A stretch of 41,640 nt of DNA from CAZGMJ01 sp964526785 (GCA_964526785.1 CAZGMJ010000046.1:1-41640); one strand, 5' to 3'. Shown: positions 16,063-24,959, counted from the first letter of the stretch. Notes: generated by a model not told the origin, from the letters alone. Program-made: numbers and translations.

Positions 16063-18132
16063 CTATCGCGGGCCGGGGGGCAAATGCTCGATGAGGTATC
16101 GCGCCATGAGCATTCGCAGATGTACGGGAGTGCCGGGGCCTTCGCGGAGGCCGTGGTTGCGATTGGGATAGGCCATGTAGTTGAACGGCTTGCCGAGTTC
16201 TATGAGGCGATCGACCAGTCCTTCGGTGATTTGCAGATGGGTGTTGGTCTCGCCTGTGCCGTGAACGATCAGCAGATCTCCCTCGAGGCCTTCGGCGAAG
16301 TTGATGGGTGCGGACCGGCGATATCCATCCGGATTCGTCTCGCGGGTCTCCATGTAGATCTCCTGGAACCATGCGTTGTAGAGGTGCGGCTGGGGTTTGG
16401 GGGCAACGGCGATCCCCACGTGATAGACGTCGGGCTTGCGGAACATGGCGTTGAGCGTGTTCGAGCCGCCGCCGCTCCAGCCCCAGATGCCGACGCGGAA
16501 CATGTCGACGTACGGGCGCGTGCGGCCCAACTGCTTCACCGCCGCCGCCTGCTCTTTGGTGGAGAGCGGACCGAGGCTGGGGAATATGGCCCGACGCCAC
16601 GCGGCCCCCTTGGGTGCGGGCGTGCCTCTGTTGTCGATGGATACCACGAGATAGCCGAGATCGGCAATTACACGATGATAGTGGGCCTGGCTGCGTCCCC
16701 AGGCATCCAGCACGGTCTGTCCGTGCGGCTCGCCGTAGACGTATACGAATACGGGATACTTGCGTGAAGGATCGAAGCCGCGTGGCTTGATCATCCATGC
16801 ATCCACGACGACGCCATCGTCGATCTCAAGCTGGAAGAACTCGGTTGGTTGGGCAATCAGCGGCTTGACCTTCTCTCGCAGTGCCTTGTTGTCTTCGAGC
16901 ACGCGCAACGTCCGGTGGTCGCGCAATCGCACCAGTTCGGTTATGGGGGGCGTGTCGAACGTCGAGTATGTATGGAACGCATATCGGGCGTCCGGAGAGA
17001 ATTCGTAGTCATGGGTGCCGGGCTGGTCCGCAGGGGTGACTCGCTCGGAGTTCCCATCGCCATCCAGGGGCGCACGGTAGAGATACTTCCGGGTCGCATT
17101 GTCGGGTGAGGCATAGTAGTAGAACCAACAGCCCGCTTCGTCGACCACGGCGCGTTCGATAATGTCGTATTTGCCGGGAGTCAGGAGGGCCAGCTCCTGG
17201 CCGTCGCGCGAGTAGAGATAGGCATGGCGCCAACCGTCTTTTTCGCTCAGGACGATGAATGCCCGGCCGTCGCGAATCCACGTAAGCCCGGCGTTTTTGG
17301 CGTAGCTGGCGATGACCCACGCCGGATCGGATTCGTGGAAGATGCGCCTGACGGCACCGGTGCGGATGTCGGCAAGGAGAAACTCACGTTCGTCCCGAAA
17401 GCGACTCAGCTTCTCGATTAACAATTCGTGTGAATTGCCGGTCCAGTCCACCTGGCCCAGATAGAAGCCTTCTGTCGGTATGGAAACGGGAAGCCAGCGG
17501 GTTTCGCTTGCCCGGGCATCGACGACGGCGACGCGCAATCTGGAGATGTCCCCGCCGACCCTGGCGAACCGCACTTGCTTTACTTCGGGATAGGATGGAT
17601 CGCCGGGGACAAGCACTGACCTTTGTCTCACATCTGAGGCATCCGATTGTACGTAGGCGATCCATTTTCCATCCGGACTCCACACTGCCCGGCCGTTCGA
17701 AATCGGGCCTTCTGGTTCGTTCTTCGTCAGGGCGATCTTCCGATTGCTGCTGATATCCCGCACGTAGAGATTTCCCTGTTCGGAGAGCAGAACGCTTTGG
17801 CCGTCCGGGGAGATATTGCCCGATCTGTCGGACTTGTCCTTCTCAGTGGAGTCGAGCATTGTGCGTTTGCCGCTGGGGAGGTCATATCGCACGAGCACCT
17901 GCCCGCTGCCATCGGCACTCGACCCCCGAACGGTGTATCCCGAGCTGTCGGAAAGCCAGTCTCCGCGAAATCTCTTCGGGCGGAACTCGCTGCGGTCGTA
18001 GATTGCACGCAACCGCGACTCTGCCTCCTTAAGAGCTTGCGTCTGGGAAGTCTGAGCATGTACATCAGAGGTGGCAACGGTGCCGAATATACCGATCAAG
18101 AGGAAACATGAAGCAGCAATGTTCGTTCTCAT
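16063..18132 (-). CDS. Exported prolyl oligopeptidase / dipeptidyl-peptidase IV-type S9 peptidase
   Basis: A 689-residue serine peptidase with a signal peptide (about 1-27). Residues about 60-430 form the DPP IV-type beta-propeller; about 440-689 form the alpha/beta-hydrolase domain. The nucleophile is Ser553 in GWSGGGS and the base His660 in NRNHGLREG. The residue aligned with the catalytic Asp of DPP IV (HGTADDNVH) is Glu628, in HGTGETNTH; spacing Ser-75-Glu-32-His matches DPP IV (78 and 32), so Glu probably serves as the acid. AAGGAGA lies 7 nt before the ATG. It would cleave short peptides in the periplasm. Convergent with the preceding hydrolase gene, divergent from the epimerase operon. 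Confidence 0.9.
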   Translation of the reverse strand: MRTNIAASCFLLIGIFGTVATSDVHAQTSQTQALKEAESRLRAIYDRSEFRPKRFRGDWLSDSSGYTVRGSSADGSGQVLVRYDLPSGKRTMLDSTEKDKSDRSGNISPDGQSVLLSEQGNLYVRDISSNRKIALTKNEPEGPISNGRAVWSPDGKWIAYVQSDASDVRQRSVLVPGDPSYPEVKQVRFARVGGDISRLRVAVVDARASETRWLPVSIPTEGFYLGQVDWTGNSHELLIEKLSRFRDEREFLLADIRTGAVRRIFHESDPAWVIASYAKNAGLTWIRDGRAFIVLSEKDGWRHAYLYSRDGQELALLTPGKYDIIERAVVDEAGCWFYYYASPDNATRKYLYRAPLDGDGNSERVTPADQPGTHDYEFSPDARYAFHTYSTFDTPPITELVRLRDHRTLRVLEDNKALREKVKPLIAQPTEFFQLEIDDGVVVDAWMIKPRGFDPSRKYPVFVYVYGEPHGQTVLDAWGRSQAHYHRVIADLGYLVVSIDNRGTPAPKGAAWRRAIFPSLGPLSTKEQAAAVKQLGRTRPYVDMFRVGIWGWSGGGSNTLNAMFRKPDVYHVGIAVAPKPQPHLYNAWFQEIYMETRETNPDGYRRSAPINFAEGLEGDLLIVHGTGETNTHLQITEGLVDRLIELGKPFNYMAYPNRNHGLREGPGTPVHLRMLMARYLIEHLPPGPR

Positions 18133-18514
18133 GCAATTATCTCCTTCGATTACTTACAGGACATCCTGTTGATCCGGCGTCCGCCGAAAGCGTAATGGGC
18201 CTGGTTTTATGGCATCCAACCTTCGCTTGAAGGTCGGGATAGGGCTTTCAGGGGCGTCCTTGCGAGCTTTTCCCATTGTGCTGTTCCGGGAAAAGAGGAT
18301 CGAAACTGTATTGGCATAGGCTGTATGACCGCAAGTATCGAGGAATTGCCGGCTTTTGTCACGCATTATGTGGAAGATTCGAGAAGAGGCGATGCGACAA
18401 ATCGTGCGCAGAGGGCGTGTTCGCTTGACCTTGGGCGCGGGGGCAAATAGAATGCGGCGATGCAGTAGCATGTTGTGTACGTTCGTGATTGGCAGACGTG
18501 GAAAGGGAAACACG
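18133..18514. other. Divergent intergenic region with three inverted repeats
   Basis: Contains ACAGGA-CA-TCCTGT (18156-18169), a 6-bp hairpin ACCTTC/GAAGGT (18219-18234), and an 8-bp hairpin CTTTTCCC/GGGAAAAG with a 13-nt loop (18267-18295), all upstream of the S9 peptidase. A 40-codon minus-strand frame (18154-18276) crosses the same stretch but has no clear ribosome binding site. The plus-strand promoter of the epimerase operon lies at 18425-18453. Confidence 0.5.
18425..18453 (+). promoter_or_regulatory. Promoter of the epimerase operon
   Basis: TTGACC, a 17-bp spacer, TAGAAT. Its expected transcript begins near 18460, downstream of the longer in-frame start at 18356, which supports the ATG at 18515 for the epimerase. 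Confidence 0.65.
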
Positions 18515-19798
18515 ATGGGTTTGGATGGGGCGAAGGTTTCAGCTTGTCTGGCGGAGTGTAAGGGCCATTTGAACGAGGAACTGCTACCGTTCTGGCTGGA
18601 TCGGTGCAGGGATGAGGTCAACGGCGGGTTCATCACGCACTTCGACAAGGACGGCAACGATTCCGGCGAGGATATGAAGTCCATGCTGGCGCAGGCGCGG
18701 ACGGTGTACGTCATGTCGTCGGCGCATCGGCACGGCTACGGCGGCGGGCGGTGTGCGGACTACGCCAGCGACGGGGTGGACTTTCTGCTCGATAAGTTCT
18801 GGGACCAGGAGTACGGCGGGTTCTACTGGATCACCGACCGCAAGGGCAACGTCACCAACGACAAGAAGATTCTCTACGGGCTGAGCTTCATCATGTATTC
18901 GTTCAGTGAGTACACGATGGCGACGGGCGACCGGCGGGGCAGCGAGTACGCCCAGAAGACGTTCGATCTGCTCAAGAAGTACGCGGCCGATACGATGTAT
19001 GGCGGATACTGGGAGATGTTCGAGCGGAACTGGGACCTGTGCGGGCCGGGGCCGGGCGGCGGCGACCGCAAGACGCTCGACGTGCACATGCACCTGATGG
19101 AGGCGTTCACGACGCTGTACGAGTGCACGGGCCAGGCCGTTCATCGCCGGACGCTGATCGAGGCCATCGACCTGCTGGAGAAGCGCATTTTGCATCCCGA
19201 GTACGCCACGGGGATTCCGCAGTTCCGGGCGGACTGGAGCGTGGCGCCGCAGATCAAGTTCGACGTGGTCTGGGGGTGGGACCGCTTTGCCGAAGGCGGA
19301 GAGAAACCGAACGCGGGGGACAATACGTCGGCGGGTCACAACGTGGAGTTCGCATGGCTGCTGGCGCACGCGACGGATATCATGGGCGAGGGTTGGGACG
19401 AGCACAAAGAGATCATCAAGAAGGCGATGGACCACGGGCGGATCAACGGGATCGATCCGGAGTACGGCGGCGTGTACGTCGAGGGGCCGCACGCGGGCGG
19501 CGTGTACGATATGGAGAAGGAGTTCTGGCAGCAGGCCGAGGTGATGATCGGGATGCTGGAGGGCTGTCTGCGCTTCGGGACCGAGCCGTACTGGGATGCG
19601 TACGAGAACGTGCATCGGTTTGTGTTCGACAAGATGATCAATCATGCGGTCGGCGAGTGGTGGCCGCTGATGACGCGCGAGGGCGAGCCGATCTGGACGC
19701 ATATGAGCCACGCGTGGAAGGTCAATTATCATACGATTCGCTGCATGATCGAGTGCATCAAGCGGCTGGAGAAACTGGGCGAAACGCTCACATCGTGA
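18515..19798 (+). CDS. N-acylglucosamine 2-epimerase / cellobiose 2-epimerase family enzyme
   Basis: A 427-residue cytoplasmic (alpha/alpha)6-barrel protein of the AGE superfamily; usual length about 390-420. Family histidines and aromatic residues are visible: HMHLMEAF, the central GHNVEFAWLL, and SHAWKVNYHT near the C-terminus. Members interconvert N-acylglucosamine and N-acylmannosamine, or epimerise the reducing end of beta-1,4 disaccharides; I cannot separate these by eye. The ATG at 18515 is preceded by GGAAAGGG; a longer frame from 18356 starts before the promoter and is unlikely. It is first in a three-gene unit, overlapping or 8 bp from the next gene, so its product probably feeds the kinase/phosphatase encoded third. 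Confidence 0.85.
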   Translation: MGLDGAKVSACLAECKGHLNEELLPFWLDRCRDEVNGGFITHFDKDGNDSGEDMKSMLAQARTVYVMSSAHRHGYGGGRCADYASDGVDFLLDKFWDQEYGGFYWITDRKGNVTNDKKILYGLSFIMYSFSEYTMATGDRRGSEYAQKTFDLLKKYAADTMYGGYWEMFERNWDLCGPGPGGGDRKTLDVHMHLMEAFTTLYECTGQAVHRRTLIEAIDLLEKRILHPEYATGIPQFRADWSVAPQIKFDVVWGWDRFAEGGEKPNAGDNTSAGHNVEFAWLLAHATDIMGEGWDEHKEIIKKAMDHGRINGIDPEYGGVYVEGPHAGGVYDMEKEFWQQAEVMIGMLEGCLRFGTEPYWDAYENVHRFVFDKMINHAVGEWWPLMTREGEPIWTHMSHAWKVNYHTIRCMIECIKRLEKLGETLTS

Positions 19799-19806
19799 CC
19801 GAGCCG

Positions 19807-20838
19807 ATGGACTACCGCGGAAGACACGACATTTTCGATCCCGGACGCGTGCGGACGTATCCGCTGAGCGTGCGGAGCAACAAGGTGACGCTCGACGATC
19901 TGGTGCGGCCGGAGGATGTGCCGGGGCTGGATCTTTCGTTGCCGGACGAGGTCGTTGCGGATATCGGGCGCATCGCCGATCGCATCGTCGAATCCCGCGG
20001 GGCGGGCCGGCCGGTGGTGCTCTTTACCGGGGCGCATCTGATCAAGAACGGACTGGGGCCGCTGCTTGTCGAGCTGGTTCGGTGCGGGGCCGTGACGCTG
20101 GTTGCGGGCAACGCGGCCACCGCCATTCACGATTTCGAGCTGGCGCTGATCGGCCAGACCAGCGAGAACGTTCCCAACGCGCTGGATAAGGGCGATTTCG
20201 GCATGGCGTACGAATTTGCGTATATCAACGCTGCGCTGGCGGCGGGCAATAAGCGGGGGCTCGGCTTCGGCGAGGCGCTGGGCAGGATGATTTGCGACCA
20301 GGCGTTTTGCGATGGGGTGCTGGGCGCGGTTGTGCGGGATGGCGGTCCGCGGCGGTTCGCGCACCCGGAGACAAGCGTCCTGGCGGCGTGCTACGATCGC
20401 GAGGTTCCGTGCACTGTACACGCGGGGATCGGGACGGACGTGATCGATCAGCATGCGTCTTTCGACGGCTGTGCGAAGGGGGGCTGTTCGGGGCGGGACT
20501 TTTTGATTTACACGCAGGAGGTGACGAAGCTCGCTGAGGGCGGGGTGGTGCTCAATATCGGCACTGCGGTGACGGGACCGGAAGTGCTGCTCAAGGCTGT
20601 ATCCATGGCCGCCAATACGGGCTCGGCCCCGTGCGGCATTTTGACGGCGGACTTCGATCTGCGGGTGCACGAGGCGGGGCAGATGACGGACGAAGCGGCA
20701 CAGTGCTATTACTATCGCGACCAGAAGAGCGTGGTGACGCGGATTCCGCAGGCGTTCGCGGGCGAGGGGCTGTATATTCGTGCGAATCAGAAGCGGTCGT
20801 TCCCGCTGCTGTATGCAATGATCAGTGAAAAGCTTTGA
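19807..20838 (+). CDS. Conserved protein with deoxyhypusine-synthase-like features
   Basis: A 343-residue soluble protein I cannot place with certainty. The region VHAGIGTDVIDQHASFDG followed by LAEGGVVLNIGTAVTGPEVLL recalls the NAD-binding fold of deoxyhypusine synthase, but the opening (IFDPGRVRTYPLSVRSNKV) and its place among sugar genes argue against a hypusine role; bacteria generally lack the eIF5A substrate. Three closely placed segments may bind a nucleotide or ligand: VVLFTGAHLIKNGLGPLL, VTLVAGNAATAIHDFE and the GIGTD stretch. A GTG at 19795 overlapping the epimerase stop (GTGA) is an alternative start. The next gene starts 14 bp after the stop, so all three are surely co-transcribed. 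A role in a sugar pathway is inferred from context only. Confidence 0.6.
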   Translation: MDYRGRHDIFDPGRVRTYPLSVRSNKVTLDDLVRPEDVPGLDLSLPDEVVADIGRIADRIVESRGAGRPVVLFTGAHLIKNGLGPLLVELVRCGAVTLVAGNAATAIHDFELALIGQTSENVPNALDKGDFGMAYEFAYINAALAAGNKRGLGFGEALGRMICDQAFCDGVLGAVVRDGGPRRFAHPETSVLAACYDREVPCTVHAGIGTDVIDQHASFDGCAKGGCSGRDFLIYTQEVTKLAEGGVVLNIGTAVTGPEVLLKAVSMAANTGSAPCGILTADFDLRVHEAGQMTDEAAQCYYYRDQKSVVTRIPQAFAGEGLYIRANQKRSFPLLYAMISEKL

Positions 20839-20852
20839 GGCCGGACTTTGTC

Positions 20853-22751
20853 ATGAAAGAAGACCGCATTCATCAGATTCTCGAATCGATCCGGAACGTT
20901 CGCGTGGCCGTGTATGGCGATTTCTGCCTGGACGCGTACTGGCTGCTGGACCCGAAGGGCTCGGAGACCTCGGTGGAGACGGGCTTGCAGGGCCGGGCGG
21001 TGGCGAAGCATTACTACACGCTGGGCGGGGCGTCGAACGTCGTGGCGAATCTGGCGGCGCTGGAGCCGGCGGCGATATCGGTGATCGGCGTCACGGGGGA
21101 CGACATTTTCGGCCGGGAGCTGCGCCGACAGCTTGGCGAGCTTGGCGTGGATATCGAGCATCTGGTCATTCAGCAGGAGAACTACGATACGGTTACCTTC
21201 GCCAAGCCCTATCTCGAGGGCAACGAGCAGAACCGCATCGATTTCGGCTTTCTCAATCAGCGGTCCGAACGGACGGACGAGCGGCTTGTGGCGGGCATGC
21301 GGCACGCGCTGGAGACCGCCGACGCGTTGATCGTTAATCAGCAGGTGCCCGGCTCGATCTCGAACGAGTCCTTTATCGATGCGGCCAACGCATTGTTCGC
21401 CGAGTTCGACGACAAGGTCGTCCTGCTGGACACACGCCATTTCGGCCACCGCTTCAAACACATCTACCGCAAGACCAACGATCTCGAGGCGGCCCGGCTC
21501 AACGGCGTCGAGGCGGGACTGGGCGACGTGCTCTCGCTGACCGATCTGCGCGGCTATGCGCGGAAGCTGTTCGAGCAGTTCGGCCGGCCCGTGTTCCTGA
21601 CGCGGGGTGCGCGGGGCATCATCACGGTCGATTCCGAGGGCGTGCGCGAGATTCCGGGCGTGCAGTTGCTCAGGAAGCTCGATCCGGTCGGTGCGGGCGA
21701 TACGGTTACCAGCGCGCTGGCGCTGAGCCTCGGTGCGGGTATTCGTCCGTCGGAGGCGGCGGAGTTTGCGAACTTCGCGGCGGCGGTGACTGTCCAGAAG
21801 CTCTACCAGACGGGCACGGCCTCGGGCGAGGAGGTGCTGGAGATCGGGCGCGATCCGGACTATATTTACCAGCCGGAGCTGGCCGAGGATCGGCGGGGGG
21901 CGCGCTATCTTGAGGGTACGGAGATCGAGCTGTGCTGCGAGCAGCCGCCGACCGGGCGGATCAGGCACGCCGTGTTCGATCACGACGGGACGATCAGCAC
22001 GCTGCGGCAGGGGTGGGAGCAGATTATGGTGCCGGTGATGATTCGCGCGATTCTGGGCGAGCAGTACGAGTCGGCCCCGGAAACGTTGTATCATAAGGTT
22101 CGCAGCCGCGTGCTCGACTACGTCGATCAGTCCACGGGCATTCAGACGATTCTGCAGATGCAGGCGCTGGTGGAGATGGTGGGCGAGTTCGGGGTGGTGC
22201 CGCCGGAGAAAGTGCTCGACAAGTTCGGCTACAAGCGGATTTACAACGACGCGCTGATGGAACTGGTCGGCCGGCGGATCGACAAATTCAAACGCGGACT
22301 GCTCGACATCACCGATTTCGCGATCAAGGGCTCGCTCGATTTCCTTGCGGCACTGCGCGATCGCGGCATTACGCTGTACCTGGCCTCCGGCACCGACCGC
22401 GAGGACGTCGTGGCCGAAGCGACCGCGCTGGGCTATGCCGATCTTTTCGACGGCGGGATTTACGGGGCCGTGGGCGACGTGGCGAAGTACTCGAAGAAGA
22501 TGGTCATCGCGCGGATTATGAGCGAGAACGATCTGGCCGGGCCGGAACTGGCGGTATTCGGCGACGGGCCGGTGGAGATTCGCGAATGCCGCAAACGCGA
22601 TGGGCTGGCGATCGGTATCGCATCGGACGAGGTCCGCCGCCACGGCCTGTGCCCCGAAAAACGCACCCGCCTGATCAAAGCCGGAGCGCAGATCATCGTC
22701 CCCGACTTCGCTGAGAACGAGCGCCTGCTGGAGTTGCTGTTGGGGCAGTAG
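20853..22751 (+). CDS. Fused PfkB-family sugar kinase and HAD phosphatase
   Basis: A 632-residue bifunctional protein. Residues about 10-340 are a ribokinase/PfkB fold close to the kinase half of HldE/RfaE: signature GGASNVVANLAAL and catalytic DPVGAGDT (base Asp283). Residues about 370-630 are a HAD phosphatase: motif I FDHDGT (Asp376 nucleophile, Asp378), motif II LASGTDRED, motif III lysine in YSKK, motif IV FGDGPVE. In heptose activation HldE phosphorylates C1 and GmhB removes the C7 phosphate; the fusion of a kinase and a phosphatase suggests similar moving of phosphate on one sugar. No nucleotidyltransferase domain is present. The ATG at 20853 has GAGG upstream; a TTG six codons earlier overlaps the previous stop. 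Confidence 0.85.
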   Translation: MKEDRIHQILESIRNVRVAVYGDFCLDAYWLLDPKGSETSVETGLQGRAVAKHYYTLGGASNVVANLAALEPAAISVIGVTGDDIFGRELRRQLGELGVDIEHLVIQQENYDTVTFAKPYLEGNEQNRIDFGFLNQRSERTDERLVAGMRHALETADALIVNQQVPGSISNESFIDAANALFAEFDDKVVLLDTRHFGHRFKHIYRKTNDLEAARLNGVEAGLGDVLSLTDLRGYARKLFEQFGRPVFLTRGARGIITVDSEGVREIPGVQLLRKLDPVGAGDTVTSALALSLGAGIRPSEAAEFANFAAAVTVQKLYQTGTASGEEVLEIGRDPDYIYQPELAEDRRGARYLEGTEIELCCEQPPTGRIRHAVFDHDGTISTLRQGWEQIMVPVMIRAILGEQYESAPETLYHKVRSRVLDYVDQSTGIQTILQMQALVEMVGEFGVVPPEKVLDKFGYKRIYNDALMELVGRRIDKFKRGLLDITDFAIKGSLDFLAALRDRGITLYLASGTDREDVVAEATALGYADLFDGGIYGAVGDVAKYSKKMVIARIMSENDLAGPELAVFGDGPVEIRECRKRDGLAIGIASDEVRRHGLCPEKRTRLIKAGAQIIVPDFAENERLLELLLGQ

Positions 22752-22780
22752 GGTGCAAGCGGTTGTTGGATTACTCGTTT

Positions 22781-22811
22781 GGGCCTGATAGTATCAGGTG
22801 GTGTCAGGCCC
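22781..22811. terminator. Nested inverted repeats between convergent genes
   Basis: GGGCCTGA (22781-22788) and TCAGGCCC (22804-22811) form a perfect 8-bp stem. Inside it CCTGATA-G-TATCAGG is a perfect 15-bp dyad (22784-22798). It covers the stop codon of the minus-strand PIN-like gene and lies 30 bp behind the kinase/phosphatase gene. No T-run follows, so termination is only one option; a protein-binding site is another. Confidence 0.35.
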
Positions 22812-23657
22812 GCCACCTTGGGCTGGCCCCACTGGTAGCACAACCCAATCCTGGCCAATTCCTGGAGAAATGATGTTAGACTCTCTTGCGTTTGTTGTAA
22901 CCAGCGTTCTGTCTGGGTGAGTCTCAAGCGCAATCACAAGATCGCCAAGGCCTTGGTTGCACATTTCATAACAGATGTCTTTATTGCCGTTGTCGAAGAA
23001 ATCAGTGAGAGTATCGCGTATCTTCTCAAGCTCTTTTGTCTTCTCCTCTGCTGTTAGGGTCCGCAATCTCTTCAGCAACTTGATCGCCCGCTCCTTTTCC
23101 CCGCTAATCACCTTGTCCAGTACGCATCCCTGCGATCTGTCGCATTTCCTCTTGGACTTGAGGTCAAATGTCTGGCCGTTATCAATGGGGCCAGTACACC
23201 CGAATGGACATTGCGTTCTATCTTGCAACCTGTCTGTTAGACCTTCCTCGAATCTCTCCCAGAGTTCAGGGATCATGGCACGGAGGTAACGCGCGAATTC
23301 ATTTGCTCTCCGTCTGTCTTGCTCCGCTTCGGCGCATTCTCGCCAGTCCGACTGAACGATACCAGTGATTATGAACTTGGACACAACGGCCAGTATGCGC
23401 CCTTGAAACCTCTTCTTGTGGCTCCCATATCTTTGTATGAACTGAAGTGCATCGGCAAGCGATTCGTGTCGCCTCAGCCTTGCCAGCATGGTGCAGCAGT
23501 CCTTGATCAGAGAGAATGCGTACTCTTTCCTCGCATATGTGCTTGCCTGTATCGACTCCGCTTGCTTCTTGAGCTCAGTAAACGACGAATTCGTCGAATC
23601 ATTCGGAGGATGCAGATTTCGATGGATTTGTATCGAGGTGTCCAGCTGTAGTTTCAT
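22794..23657 (-). CDS. PIN-like domain protein (putative nuclease), last gene of an A+T-rich cassette
   Basis: A 287-residue protein. The first residues (LQLDTSIQIHRN) and the C-terminal block (GLGDLVIALETHPDRTLVTTNARES) match the two halves of a PIN RNase fold: candidate acidic residues are Asp6, possibly Glu45 and Asp239, with Asn256 in the TTN position. Between the halves is an unusually long helical insertion containing several cysteines (CPFGC, then CDRSQGC), possibly a metal site. Ordinary toxin PIN proteins are about 130 residues, so this is a different, larger type. It overlaps the preceding gene by 59 bp. Base composition is clearly A+T-richer than the flanking operon, as expected for acquired DNA. 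Nuclease activity is inferred, not shown. Confidence 0.6.
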   Translation of the reverse strand: MKLQLDTSIQIHRNLHPPNDSTNSSFTELKKQAESIQASTYARKEYAFSLIKDCCTMLARLRRHESLADALQFIQRYGSHKKRFQGRILAVVSKFIITGIVQSDWRECAEAEQDRRRANEFARYLRAMIPELWERFEEGLTDRLQDRTQCPFGCTGPIDNGQTFDLKSKRKCDRSQGCVLDKVISGEKERAIKLLKRLRTLTAEEKTKELEKIRDTLTDFFDNGNKDICYEMCNQGLGDLVIALETHPDRTLVTTNARESNIISPGIGQDWVVLPVGPAQGGGPDTT

Positions 23658-24249
23658 TGGGGAATATCTCTCCCATTACTTGTTGCATGTCGATCTCGCT
23701 CTTTAGCGGCTTCAAAACATCAATGCCATTTTGGCGGAACTTGCCGCGCAATTCCGCCAAAATTTCAGATGAAACCTCATGTGTAAGCGCTTTGCTGGCC
23801 TCCTTCAGAACAGCAATTCCATCCTTCGTAGTGTCCTCGCATTCAAGGCACGTTAGAGCCAGTCTAAGCAATGCGTGGAGATCGGAAAAACCAGTTTCTC
23901 TTGCCGGTATCCTGCTGTGAAGGCTGTCCAAGAGAGAGAGAACTTGGGCCAGTCTCTGCTCGAAATCACAGGGGTCGTCCAGGCTGTCGATCATTGCCCC
24001 AAGGCCCTCGTCAATTCGCTCGCAGATATCTGCTTCACGCGTATAGACACCTTGATCTGAAGAGGCAAGAGCTTGTAGAGAGTCTGTCGCCTCACCAGCG
24101 ACCGTGAGGTTAATGTTGTAGTTCTTGATGTACTGTCTGTTGTCTATGAGGACCGGCTGTTGTTCCGTTCCTGTGAGTTCCTCGATACCATAGTCTCTAA
24201 TGCCTGATTCAGCGAACCTCTCTGGCATATCGTATGTTGGGCATACCAT
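23599..24249 (-). CDS. Unknown helical protein, middle gene of the A+T-rich cassette
   Basis: A 216-residue protein that I do not recognise. It is soluble, largely helical by composition, acidic, with Leu-rich amphipathic stretches (RLAQVLSLLDSLHSRI, LHALLRLALTCLECE) and no signal peptide or membrane segment. The start (ATG at 24249) has AGGTG 6 nt upstream and is 8 bp from the end of the upstream gene; an ATG at 24228 is an alternative. Its last 59 bp overlap the PIN-like gene, so production of the two is probably coupled. By position it could be the partner or inhibitor of the nuclease; nothing in the sequence proves this. Confidence 0.6.
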   Translation of the reverse strand: MVCPTYDMPERFAESGIRDYGIEELTGTEQQPVLIDNRQYIKNYNINLTVAGEATDSLQALASSDQGVYTREADICERIDEGLGAMIDSLDDPCDFEQRLAQVLSLLDSLHSRIPARETGFSDLHALLRLALTCLECEDTTKDGIAVLKEASKALTHEVSSEILAELRGKFRQNGIDVLKPLKSEIDMQQVMGEIFPNETTAGHLDTNPSKSASSE

Positions 24250-24257
24250 ATCTGCAC

Positions 24258-24959
24258 CTAGTTGTTGATTATATCTGCAATGTGGTCTTTCACCTTCTTA
24301 TCGCAATGATGAACGAAGCTGGAGATATCGAGCTTGGATGCGTCCACGTTTTCTTTGAAAAAGTCTAAGTCTACCAGAAGAGCGCAGCGAGGATTGTACT
24401 TGTCGAACTTAGCTCCCGGTTCTTCCGCATCACTTCTCTTCACCGCATTCAATGCGATTCTCAAACTCGTATCCCCTTCAATCACGCGAATGGCTGGCTG
24501 AAGTAGCACGGCTTTACTCCCGAGTTCTGCAAATCTGCCTGCATCCACTTCAGCCCAATCCAAACTGGCTATGTATTCTTCAGCTTTCTTCTCGGAGTCC
24601 ATTTCCAGCGCATACAGAAGACGAAATCCAGCTCGAGTTATTTTTTCGATTCCTAGGTTTTTCTTCACAGCTTCAAAGATGATCGGCGCGTGATCCTGAA
24701 AAGGCTTGACGTTCTTCAGGGAATTTGCCGACATTGTCATATGCTTGATCCCAAAGCTTGCTTGTGCGTTGGCGATCTCAGTGAAGCGCAGAGTGCACTC
24801 GTTGCTTCCAACTTCCTTGAAGGTCAATTTGCCACCGAAGTCCTTCTCTATATCGTTTACGCACTGCCCTGTGGAATCCCAGTACAGATATGCGTTCGGG
24901 TGTCTTAGTTCTAAAATGGCCCTGTGTAGCCGCAAAGAGTCGTATAGTATCCTTGCCAT
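24258..24959 (-). CDS. TIGR04255-like protein, first gene of the A+T-rich cassette
   Basis: A 233-residue soluble protein. The arrangement of short motifs (ITRAGFRLLYALEM in the middle; CALLVDLDFFKE, then ISSFVHHCDKKVKDHIADII at the end) resembles the sporadically distributed TIGR04255 family, which has no known function; this is a by-eye resemblance. The ATG at 24959 is chosen because AGGGAG lies 9 nt upstream; the longer frame from 24998 would include that site. A promoter (25015-25043) precedes it, making this the first gene of a three-gene operon with the helical and PIN-like proteins. Its A+T-rich composition matches theirs. Confidence 0.6.
   Translation of the reverse strand: MARILYDSLRLHRAILELRHPNAYLYWDSTGQCVNDIEKDFGGKLTFKEVGSNECTLRFTEIANAQASFGIKHMTMSANSLKNVKPFQDHAPIIFEAVKKNLGIEKITRAGFRLLYALEMDSEKKAEEYIASLDWAEVDAGRFAELGSKAVLLQPAIRVIEGDTSLRIALNAVKRSDAEEPGAKFDKYNPRCALLVDLDFFKENVDASKLDISSFVHHCDKKVKDHIADIINN

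Noticed and set aside
20787..22643. 618-codon minus-strand frame opposite the kinase-phosphatase gene
   Set aside because: Composition of a shadow frame (His/Arg-rich, no motifs); the plus strand is clearly coding.
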